A stretch of DNA of 12,475 bases from Sulfurovum sp. (GTDB lineage: Bacteria > Campylobacterota > Campylobacteria > Campylobacterales > Sulfurovaceae): the NCBI GenBank assembly GCA_020719895.1, contig DYPM01000048.1, positions 1-12,475 of the forward strand, read 5' to 3'. Position numbers and translations under genes: made by a program. The number at the start of each line of letters is the position of its first letter. Positions within the stretch are counted from its first letter, which is position 1. Below are positions 5,722-12,475 of the stretch, piece after piece. The notes below the pieces were generated by a model. The model worked only from the letters and a program-made list of their open reading frames with translations. It searched no databases and had not been told where the DNA came from.

Positions 5722-8464
5722 AATTCTTGTAATTTTTCTTTTGTGTGTTACAGACCTTTTTGGGGCTCCTGTTAAAAAAAGTGCGATTGTCTATTATGGA
5801 GACGATGTCTCGTATTCATTGGTTGGAAATTATGATTATATTATTTTAGAGCCAGAGTATATCGATACCGCCACACACGGTTTTAAACTCTATTCAAATG
5901 CTATTTATGGCTATGTAAGCGTAGGAGAACAAGAGAGCAAAGAGGTCTTATCTCAAATAAAACCAAAATGGATAGCAGGAGAAAATACGCTATGGAAATC
6001 GAAAATTATGGATATCAACAACTCCGATTACCGTGATTTTTTGATCCAAAAAGTGATTGATCCAATGGTCAAAAAAGGAATCAAAAACCTCTTTTTAGAC
6101 ACCCTCGACTCTTACCATCAAGTCGCAAAAAGCCCCGAAGCAAAAATACAGATGAAGCAGGCAACAGTCGATTTTATCAAAAGCCTCCATTTGCAATATC
6201 CCGATATGAAACTGATACTCAACCGAGGGTTTGAGCTGATAGACGAGGTGCATCCGTATATCGAAGCAGTCTTGTTTGAGTCCTATTTTTATGGACTCTC
6301 GCCTAAAGACTTAAGCTATAAAGAAGTTTCAAAAGAGGACAGAGAGTGGCTTAAGATTCAGATAGACAAAATTAAGTCTTATCATAAAGATGTCATTGCA
6401 CTTGATTACCTTCCGCCTGAAAATAAAGCACTAAGAGAACAAGCCATCAAACAAATAGAAGCCCAAGGGATGATTCCTTATATCGCTGAACCAACATTGC
6501 AACAATTTGGCTTAAGTAGCATATCGCCGATAAAACGTGAGGTTTTAATCCTTTATGATGACGCCAAACTTGACAAAAAAGCAGGAGATACGGTGATAAC
6601 TTTGATGGTGTTTCGGATACTCGCAATGCCACTTGAGTATATGGGATACATTCCGATATTTGAGCCACTCTCGACATGGAAATACACACCATCTGATTCA
6701 AGCAGATACAACAGTGCGGTGGTATGGTCTGAGGAAAACTATCCTTTAGAACATCCAAAACCATTTGAATCGACTATCGATGCGCTGATTGAGAGTGGAA
6801 TGAAATTTTTGATTATCGATTCGCTTGCATCTGAAAAACACCCAAATATTTTCAACAAACTACACATCAAAGTCAAAGAGAGCAGTGCAGGCAAAGTCAA
6901 AAAAACCATTGTTTGTAAAGCTGGATTTGCAGGATTTGAAGCTGATCCGATCGCAGAATACTCCAACGATATCTTTACGCCACAAAATGCCAATCCATTA
7001 TGCAACATTAAAGGAGCAGGAGAATCAAGTACCGTTGTTGCTATCACACAATGGGGAGGTTATATACTCAATAGCACATTTGTATTGCAGATTAATCAAA
7101 AAGAGTTATTGACTCTTAATCCCTTCAAAATACTTCAAGAGACACTGCGACTTCAAGCGTTGCCAATACCAGATCCTACGACTGAAAATGGCAGACGGCT
7201 ACTCTTCTCGCATATCGATGGAGACGGTATCGTCAGTCGTGCGGAGTGGGACAGTTCACTTTTTGCAGGAGAGGTACTCTACAGTGAGATTTTCACTCAA
7301 TATCCTATTCCTATCTCTGCTTCGATTATCGAAGGTGAAACAGCCCCTTATGGAATCTATCCCAAAGATAGTCAAAAAGCCGAACAGATTGTGCGTCAAA
7401 TCTATACGTTACCCAACATAGAAGCAGCGTCTCACACCTTTTCGCATCCCTTTTTCTGGAGACATGTACATAACGGCACGCTTGATTCCCACGCTCACCT
7501 TCCAATTAAAGAGTATCGTTTTTCAGTGACACGTGAGATTAACGGTTCGCTTACGTATATCAATCATTTGCAAGACTCCAAAAGAAAACCCGCCAAAACT
7601 ATTTTTTGGTCAGGCGATTGTCGGCCTACGCAAGAGGTGTTGCACTATATGTACCATCAAAATATTTTGCAGATCAACGGCGGAGATACAACCATCACCA
7701 ACCGCGAGCCGTGGCTTAGTAAAGTTGCTCCTTTTGGAAGAAAGACAGGTGCATATTGGCAAATCTTTACTGGTGCACAAAACGAAAATGTCTTTACAAA
7801 CGACTGGTTGGGTCCTTTTTGGGGATACAAACAGGTGATACAAACTTTCAAGCTTACCGAAACTCCACGCCGTCTCAAACCTATCGATATCTACTACCAT
7901 ATGTATTCAGGCTCCAAAAAATCCTCTCTCACTGCTATCAAACAAGTCTATGGGTGGGCTTTGTCTCAAGAAACGATGCCGATTTTTACTTCAGAGTATA
8001 TTCCTAAAGTGATGGATTTCTATGAAGTGGCTATCGCCAAAACATCGAATGGATGGAAAATCAAAGGAATGGATACACTCAAAACACTCCGTTTGTCCAC
8101 TGGTATGTTTGTAGATCTCAATGGCTCTTCGCATATTGTGGGATACAAAGAGACGTCAAGTGGTCTTTATCTTCATCTTGACACAAACAGCACTGCAACG
8201 ATTGTCACCGCTCCAAAACTACGCATTCAAAGTGGTCTTATTGATGCCAATATCGCATTACGCCAATTTCATCAAGAAGGCAAAAATCGTCTCTTCTCTT
8301 TTGGTGGTCACGTACCCGCACAACTACGTTTTTGTCTCACAGATGATTGCAAACTCGATGCAACGCCCAAACCCGACACGCTTCAAAATGAAAATAATCA
8401 TACGGTTTTGATCACCTACCACACAATCAAGGATGCCAATGTCAGCCTCATCTGTAATCAATAA
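5699..8464 (+). CDS. pelA: PelA bifunctional hydrolase/deacetylase
   Basis: A periplasmic protein of 921 residues (Pseudomonas PelA is 948). It has a Sec signal peptide (hydrophobic 9-21, likely cleavage after LFGA). The GH166-like domain spans about residues 27-270 and includes LFLDTLD (132-137) and VLFESYFYG, with E194 matching the catalytic Glu of PelA. A middle domain (about 280-490) follows. The polysaccharide deacetylase (CE18-like) domain has HIDGDG (D507, D509) and SHTFSH (H579, H583), the expected catalytic base and metal ligands. The 70-residue distance from D509 to H579 equals that in Pseudomonas PelA. A beta-rich C-terminal domain ends the protein. It removes acetyl groups to give the cationic polymer and can cleave the chain. 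AAGG lies 8 nt before the start. The end overlaps the next gene by 26 nt. Confidence 0.95.
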   Translation: MKHLCCGKILVIFLLCVTDLFGAPVKKSAIVYYGDDVSYSLVGNYDYIILEPEYIDTATHGFKLYSNAIYGYVSVGEQESKEVLSQIKPKWIAGENTLWKSKIMDINNSDYRDFLIQKVIDPMVKKGIKNLFLDTLDSYHQVAKSPEAKIQMKQATVDFIKSLHLQYPDMKLILNRGFELIDEVHPYIEAVLFESYFYGLSPKDLSYKEVSKEDREWLKIQIDKIKSYHKDVIALDYLPPENKALREQAIKQIEAQGMIPYIAEPTLQQFGLSSISPIKREVLILYDDAKLDKKAGDTVITLMVFRILAMPLEYMGYIPIFEPLSTWKYTPSDSSRYNSAVVWSEENYPLEHPKPFESTIDALIESGMKFLIIDSLASEKHPNIFNKLHIKVKESSAGKVKKTIVCKAGFAGFEADPIAEYSNDIFTPQNANPLCNIKGAGESSTVVAITQWGGYILNSTFVLQINQKELLTLNPFKILQETLRLQALPIPDPTTENGRRLLFSHIDGDGIVSRAEWDSSLFAGEVLYSEIFTQYPIPISASIIEGETAPYGIYPKDSQKAEQIVRQIYTLPNIEAASHTFSHPFFWRHVHNGTLDSHAHLPIKEYRFSVTREINGSLTYINHLQDSKRKPAKTIFWSGDCRPTQEVLHYMYHQNILQINGGDTTITNREPWLSKVAPFGRKTGAYWQIFTGAQNENVFTNDWLGPFWGYKQVIQTFKLTETPRRLKPIDIYYHMYSGSKKSSLTAIKQVYGWALSQETMPIFTSEYIPKVMDFYEVAIAKTSNGWKIKGMDTLKTLRLSTGMFVDLNGSSHIVGYKETSSGLYLHLDTNSTATIVTAPKLRIQSGLIDANIALRQFHQEGKNRLFSFGGHVPAQLRFCLTDDCKLDATPKPDTLQNENNHTVLITYHTIKDANVSLICNQ
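8429..8433 (+). promoter_or_regulatory. Ribosome binding site deciding the start at 8439
   Basis: AAGGA inside the end of pelA lies 5 nt before ATG 8439. It overlaps the alternative ATG at 8433, which therefore has no usable site. The start at 8439 is preferred. Confidence 0.6.
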
Positions 8465-9491
8465 ACGCCATAAGGCTGTCACACCTTTTGAAATTATTGT
8501 TTTTGTAGTGATATTTGCTACTGTATTGGTACTACTCTATCCTAAAGAGTCGCTCAAAAAACAGGTACTTGCCGAAAAAAGCAACTATGCACTTACAGTG
8601 ATGTATCTCAAAAATATGCTCAAACTGGAACCTCAAAATACAGAACTGATGGTCGCTACAGCAAAGGCAGCGATAGAACAAGGAAATATAGATTTGGCTA
8701 CTGAACTTCTTGTGCTTTTAAAAAAACAAGAAGATCCCAAGCTTGCGTATAGTCTCAAGATGATTCAATTTAAGATACTCAAACACCAAACAATCCACGA
8801 ATCCAATACTACTAAACTCTCTTCTCTTGAGTCTGCTATGAAAACGACTTTAGCCACAATAATCCAACATAGCAAAATAACAAAAGAAGACAGAATCTAT
8901 TGGTTTTTGGAAGCCTTAAGGCTCAAAGAGAAGCCTCTTGCACTTTTGTTTTTGCGTCCTTTGTATCAGACAGATGATCCTTTTGCGTTGGAGCAATGTG
9001 TCTATCTTGCTGGAGAGATCAAACAAAAGCAGATTCAAAAACAATGCGGAGAGAGACTTCTCAAACTTCCTCAAACCGATAGAAAAAAATGGCTTCTTAC
9101 TGCTTATAAATTTTATACTGCTATGGGGGATAACATCAAAAGAGGAGAGGTTCTCAAAGAGCTTGTCACGCTTGAGCCAAGCCATCAAGAGGAGTATGCT
9201 AAGGTACTCGCTGCTGTAGGTGATTTTGGACAAGCAGCTAAAATATATCAGATACTTTTTCAAGCAAGTATTGATATGGAGGTCAAAAAACAACTCCTTT
9301 ATAAAACCATCGAAGCACTCTCTTATGGGAAAAAACCTCAAGAAGCAGAGGCGTTTGCAATCGCCCATGAGTCACTTTATCAAAATGATGAAGCGTTTAT
9401 TCAAAGTCTCATCAAACTCTACTGGGCATCTCAAAATCTTCCAGCATCACGTCGTCTCTCCCTGAGACTTCTTCAAGAAGCAAAAAAATGA
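8439..9491 (+). CDS. Membrane-anchored TPR protein, PelB N-terminal-like
   Basis: A protein of 350 residues from ATG 8439 (ATG 8433 would add two residues). A short basic cytoplasmic tail (SASSVINKRHK) precedes one hydrophobic segment (about 17-34, PFEIIVFVVIFATVLVLLYP). With no cleavage site visible, it is probably a signal anchor that leaves the rest in the periplasm. The remainder is helical with TPR-like units, clearest at about 49-92 (YLKNMLKLEPQNTEL...AIEQGNIDLATELL) and 230-270 (LVTLEPSHQEEYAKVLAAVGDFGQAAKIY). Its place between pelA and the barrel gene, its anchor-plus-TPR layout and the absence of these parts from the next gene suggest that it is the N-terminal part of PelB as a separate protein. 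It would dock PelA or carry polymer across the periplasm. It ends GCA AAA AAA TGA and overlaps the next start (ATGA). Confidence 0.72.
   Translation: MSASSVINKRHKAVTPFEIIVFVVIFATVLVLLYPKESLKKQVLAEKSNYALTVMYLKNMLKLEPQNTELMVATAKAAIEQGNIDLATELLVLLKKQEDPKLAYSLKMIQFKILKHQTIHESNTTKLSSLESAMKTTLATIIQHSKITKEDRIYWFLEALRLKEKPLALLFLRPLYQTDDPFALEQCVYLAGEIKQKQIQKQCGERLLKLPQTDRKKWLLTAYKFYTAMGDNIKRGEVLKELVTLEPSHQEEYAKVLAAVGDFGQAAKIYQILFQASIDMEVKKQLLYKTIEALSYGKKPQEAEAFAIAHESLYQNDEAFIQSLIKLYWASQNLPASRRLSLRLLQEAKK
9482..9488 (+). other. A7 run in slippery-site phase at gene overlap
   Basis: The last codons of the upstream gene read GCA AAA AAA TGA. This places an A AAA AAA heptamer in the phase used by -1 frameshift sites, directly before the stop. 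The -1 frame is the frame of the downstream barrel gene, beginning with its ATG at 9488. The phase is directly visible; use as a frameshift site is not shown, and I see no strong downstream hairpin. Confidence 0.4.
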
Positions 9492-12403
9492 AACAAATAA
9501 TACAATGGTTTGTTTTGTTTTTGTTATTGGTAAATCTCAACGCAAAATCCCCTTCTCTTTTATCTTCCAAACCAAATACTGAAGAGACATTTCGTGCAAT
9601 GTTTAACTCTTTTACCTACATAGGAGATCTCAAAAACGCCTACAAAACAGGTGAAATTGCACTCAAAGCCTATCCAAACTCTCTTTTTTGGCATGAAAAA
9701 CTTGCCCAAGTGGCAGTTTGGATTGGAAAAAATAAAGAAGCGATGAAACACTACGATTATTTGTATCAAAAAACCAAAACCAAAGAGACCAAAGAGAAAT
9801 TTATCAAAATGGCCAAAGCACTTCAACAGTACGAAGTGATCTTGCCGATTTTGATAGAAGATGCCAAATCGATGCCAAATCAAACCAATCTTACAAATTT
9901 GATTGTCGCATATTCGATTATCGGAGAGCCTGAAAAAGTTGCTTTGATGCTTGAAACTCTTGTAAGAGAGCAAAAAATAGACTCTCATTGGCTTGCTAAA
10001 GCACTGGAAATCTATCAAGTCGTGGGCGATAACCAAAGTATAGATCGTGTCGTAAAAGAGATTAAAAACAATGCTTCTATTGATATTCAAACTGCCAAGT
10101 TGCTGATGGAGTATCACTTCTCCAAAGGTGATATTCGCACAGGCTATCAAAAACTCCTTCAAGTCACCTCTTTGCCAAAAGAGTACAACCTTACAGAGTA
10201 CTATCAGAAGCGTAGCGATATTGGATGGCACCTACAAGACTTTGATCGTGTTGCTATGGATGCTAAAACGCTTTACGAAAGAAAAGAAGCAAGGGCTATC
10301 GATTATGAACGGATTGTGTTTTATTATGGCGACAAAGATCCCGATTTGGTAGAAAAAGTAGCCCACGAAGGGTATGAGCGATTTCAAAAAGAGTATTTTT
10401 TAGATCTCTATCTTCAGAGTCTTTTGAGAAGACACCGTTTCGATGCGTTAGAAAGTGCTATCAAACACTACTCACAAGGACATAGACTTAAAATCACCGA
10501 AGACATTTATTATTGGATAATGCGTGCGACGTTTTACCAAGCATCGGGCGATTATGAAAATGCACTTGAGATGTATCAACAAGCTCTGCGTATTAAGCCA
10601 CATTCCAAAGAACTAGAAAATGCGATTTTATGGTACTGGCTATCACGTGCAACTTCTTATCAAAAAGCAGGAGAGTACAAAAAAGCACTTCAAATGTATC
10701 AACAAGCACTGCGTATCGAGCCTGACTCTATCAAGATTGAGCTCTCTTTATTGTGGTTCTATATCGATGTAGGCGATACACAAAAACTCAAAGAGATAAC
10801 CGTATCATTTGAAACAACTCCCTACAAAATACCTGAACTTTTTTGGTTACCACTTGCCTCAGCCCATATGAAACTACAACAAAGCGATAGAGCGATGGTG
10901 TATCTCTCAAAAATAGAAGCAAAAAAAGGAAAAAGAGAGATTGAACTTGAGCCACTTTATGGCTCGATTATGCTCGCTCGTGCCGAAGAAAATGGATATA
11001 TGAGTAGCCTTCAAAAAACCTACGATAATCTTCAAGAACGCAAAAAAAACAATCCTTCACTTCTAAAAAACAAAATTTTTGTAGATAACTATCTCAAAAC
11101 CGCTATTGAGTTTATGCCTGCTGATATTTTTCAAAAAGAACTTGATCATTTGTCTCCAGTTTTGGGCAAACACCTCTTTGCTGAAATCTCTGTGCTGTTT
11201 GCACTTAGACACGAAGCGTATGAAGATGCTTCCAAACAGATGCGACACTTAAACAAAGTAGAACCTTGGATGACACTTGCTGTTGCACTTGCTAATGATG
11301 ATAGAACGACACAACAAGAGATGATTTACAAACACGCTTCTATACTCCCAATTCGAGATAGAGTACTTGCTGCGACCAATATAGGAGATATCGCATTAGC
11401 ACACTCACTCGCCTACGAAGGAATAGAAGAGAATGAAAGAGACTACTTTCTCTATAAACAACGCAAAGATCTTATCCAAATCACTCAAGCAGTTGATACC
11501 CTTGAGAGTGAACTAAGACGTAGCACTATGAGTGATTTGATTCAAAATAGACTAACACTCAAAACCGACTCTTATCTTGCAAAAGGGATTGACGCATTGA
11601 TAGGATTAGAGGCGTGGAGATATGAAAAAAATGGTGATTTTGGGTGGCAAAGACTTCCTGCGGGAGATTTGCATCTCTTTGTGGGAGCAAAAAAAGTATT
11701 TGAAAGAAGCGAGTTCTCAGGCAAACTCAACTACTACAATGCGATAAGAGACTATTTTGGTTTTGATATGGAAGCGATCTCTTCTCCTCTCTCACGACTT
11801 CGATTGGTTGCAAGCTATGAACACAATGCCAAATCCTCCGAATCAAATTTTTTGTGGCTTGGTGGCAAAAAAGATAGATTTGAGATCTTAGCAACACTAC
11901 AGTATCTCCCTTCTTCAAGCATCAGCATATCAACGCATCTTGATAGGTTTAAATCTCAAGATAATCTCCCAATCGCAAACGCAAAAGGGGTAAAAATAGA
12001 CTGGTATCAAGTGTTGCGTAGTGGATATCCCGATATTGCTTGGGGAGGATTTTATGATATCACTGTCTATTCTGACTTCCACAACCCACACGGAGCGATC
12101 GATACACTTTCTGCATTTCCAATAGCCACACTTCTTCCTCAAACCTATGAGATTGTGGGTACAAACTTTTTTTACGGCATAGCAAACAAGACTGGATATG
12201 CACGCGTATGGAGACCTTATGCACAATGTACGCCCTACTACAATATCTCTTCGGGCAGTTTGAATGTATCGTTTGATATAGGTTATGGCGGACATCTCTA
12301 TTTGCAAGATCATCTCACAGCAGGAATCAACTATGACCAAATCGTAGATGGTTCAAAAGACAATCGATTCGATTTTTATCTACACTACAAAATGTTCTAT
12401 TAG
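9488..12403 (+). CDS. pelB: PelB-like TPR scaffold and outer-membrane barrel
   Basis: A protein of 971 residues. It has its own Sec signal peptide (MKQIIQW, hydrophobic 6-17, likely cleavage after LNA at 19). A long periplasmic superhelix of TPR-like repeats covers about residues 25-670. A beta-rich domain of about 290 residues (682-971) ends in FYLHYKMFY, an aromatic C-terminus of the kind recognised by the outer-membrane assembly machinery. This matches PelB, whose TPR region binds PelA and guides Pel to the 16-strand barrel through which it leaves the cell. Pseudomonas PelB is one chain of 1193 residues. Here, together with the upstream 350-residue protein, the total is about 1320, so PelB appears split. 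Residues 342-423 contain two near-identical 41-residue repeats. The ATG overlaps the previous stop (ATGA), and only a weak AAGAAG precedes it. Confidence 0.9.
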   Translation: MKQIIQWFVLFLLLVNLNAKSPSLLSSKPNTEETFRAMFNSFTYIGDLKNAYKTGEIALKAYPNSLFWHEKLAQVAVWIGKNKEAMKHYDYLYQKTKTKETKEKFIKMAKALQQYEVILPILIEDAKSMPNQTNLTNLIVAYSIIGEPEKVALMLETLVREQKIDSHWLAKALEIYQVVGDNQSIDRVVKEIKNNASIDIQTAKLLMEYHFSKGDIRTGYQKLLQVTSLPKEYNLTEYYQKRSDIGWHLQDFDRVAMDAKTLYERKEARAIDYERIVFYYGDKDPDLVEKVAHEGYERFQKEYFLDLYLQSLLRRHRFDALESAIKHYSQGHRLKITEDIYYWIMRATFYQASGDYENALEMYQQALRIKPHSKELENAILWYWLSRATSYQKAGEYKKALQMYQQALRIEPDSIKIELSLLWFYIDVGDTQKLKEITVSFETTPYKIPELFWLPLASAHMKLQQSDRAMVYLSKIEAKKGKREIELEPLYGSIMLARAEENGYMSSLQKTYDNLQERKKNNPSLLKNKIFVDNYLKTAIEFMPADIFQKELDHLSPVLGKHLFAEISVLFALRHEAYEDASKQMRHLNKVEPWMTLAVALANDDRTTQQEMIYKHASILPIRDRVLAATNIGDIALAHSLAYEGIEENERDYFLYKQRKDLIQITQAVDTLESELRRSTMSDLIQNRLTLKTDSYLAKGIDALIGLEAWRYEKNGDFGWQRLPAGDLHLFVGAKKVFERSEFSGKLNYYNAIRDYFGFDMEAISSPLSRLRLVASYEHNAKSSESNFLWLGGKKDRFEILATLQYLPSSSISISTHLDRFKSQDNLPIANAKGVKIDWYQVLRSGYPDIAWGGFYDITVYSDFHNPHGAIDTLSAFPIATLLPQTYEIVGTNFFYGIANKTGYARVWRPYAQCTPYYNISSGSLNVSFDIGYGGHLYLQDHLTAGINYDQIVDGSKDNRFDFYLHYKMFY
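10511..10633 (+). repeat. 41-codon tandem TPR unit in pelB, copy 1
   Basis: Encodes residues 342-382 of PelB: YWIMRATFYQASGDYENALE and then MYQQALRIKPHSKEL. The next 123 bp encode a very similar unit. Both protein and DNA are similar (for example ATGTATCAACAAGC occurs in both, 123 bp apart), which suggests a tandem duplication. Confidence 0.85.
10634..10756 (+). repeat. 41-codon tandem TPR unit in pelB, copy 2
   Basis: Encodes residues 383-423: YWLSRATSYQKAGEYKKALQ and then MYQQALRIEPDSIKI. It follows copy 1 directly in frame. The period of 41 residues is longer than the 34 of a classical TPR. Confidence 0.85.
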
Positions 12404-12406
12404 GAG
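12402..12406 (+). promoter_or_regulatory. Ribosome binding site after pelB
   Basis: AGGAG overlaps the pelB stop codon and lies 8 nt before the ATG at 12415. This good spacing suggests that a further gene of the operon begins, or once began, here. Confidence 0.6.
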
Positions 12407-12414
12407 ATTAAAAT

Positions 12415-12474
12415 ATGGGAATCTCTAAAAACTACATTTTAGATTGCTTCGGCTTTTACAAAGCCTCGCAATGA
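12415..12474 (+). pseudogene. Start of a downstream gene cut short by a repeat
   Basis: From the ATG at 12415, with a good ribosome binding site, the frame encodes MGISKNYIL and then enters a palindromic repeat. The repeat supplies DCFGFYKASQ and a TGA stop (12472-12474), for a total of 19 codons. It may be a gene whose start was separated from its body by insertion of the repeat, or a chance frame. The window ends at the next base, so the rest cannot be seen. Confidence 0.35.
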
Positions 12475-12475
12475 C
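12442..12475 (-). repeat. GTCATTGCGAGG-type palindromic intergenic repeat
   Basis: Read on the minus strand, this begins GTCATTGCGAGGCTTTGTAA and ends GAAGCAATC. It resembles the widespread family of short bacterial repeats with GTCATTGCGAG at one end and GAAGCAATC at the other. It folds on itself: ATTGC pairs with GCAAT and GGCTTT with AAAGCC, around a TAC loop and with a small asymmetric internal loop. No T tract follows within the window, so a terminator role cannot be shown. The repeat runs to the last base and may continue beyond it. Confidence 0.7.

Noticed and set aside
9480..9491. A sequencing error that artificially split pelB
   Set aside because: It cannot be fully excluded, since an A7 run is error-prone, but the second frame begins with a proper Sec signal peptide exactly at the junction, which an accidental frameshift would not provide.
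9560..10231. Minus-strand open frame of 223 codons opposite the PelB TPR region
   Set aside because: The Phe- and Ile-rich product mirrors Lys/Glu/Asn-rich coding on the other strand; no start signal or domain is seen.
1..12475. CRISPR arrays, tRNA or rRNA genes, transposase genes
   Set aside because: No regular short repeats with spacers, no cloverleaf or rRNA-like stretches and no transposase-like protein were seen.

Overview
This window is a compact, single-strand gene cluster for making and exporting a Pel-type exopolysaccharide, the cationic, partly deacetylated amino-sugar polymer of biofilms. All eight main genes are on the + strand, and most junctions overlap or are separated by only a few bases. 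The sequence is AT-rich, with frequent A and T runs, and the proteins are rich in Lys, Ile, Phe and Leu. Together with the overall style, this suggests a Campylobacterota bacterium (Sulfurimonas, Sulfuricurvum, Sulfurospirillum or Arcobacter type). That placement is an inference, since no marker gene is present.

Layout: pelC (36-536, outer-membrane lipoprotein), pelD (552-1796, inner-membrane c-di-GMP receptor), pelE (1793-2734, membrane/TPR protein), pelF (2721-4241, GT4 glycosyltransferase) and pelG (4229-5599, polytopic transporter). A short spacer follows (5600-5698), flanked by an exact 30-bp direct repeat. Next come pelA (5699-8464, periplasmic hydrolase/deacetylase), a membrane-anchored TPR protein (8439-9491), and a TPR plus beta-barrel outer-membrane protein (9488-12403). 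These last two together look like a PelB split into two polypeptides. The order C-D-E-F-G-A-B is a permutation of the classical pelABCDEFG order of Pseudomonas. After pelB, a well-placed ribosome binding site and ATG open a reading frame that runs into a palindromic intergenic-type repeat and stops after 19 codons at the window edge.

How the genes work together (known from the family): PelD binds c-di-GMP and, with PelE and PelG, forms the inner-membrane synthase/export complex around the cytosolic glycosyltransferase PelF. PelA trims and deacetylates the polymer in the periplasm. The PelB TPR scaffold guides it to the PelB barrel, and the PelC ring funnels it to that pore. All required parts are recognisable, with the key catalytic or binding residues in place in PelA, PelF and PelD.

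The system itself is known. The unusual parts are the split of PelB at an in-frame A7 slippery run, the duplicated pelA start with an inserted structured segment that creates a 41-codon leader ORF ending on the pelA start codon, an A10 tract within pelE, a recent-looking tandem TPR duplication in PelB, and the palindromic repeat that ends the ORF downstream of pelB.
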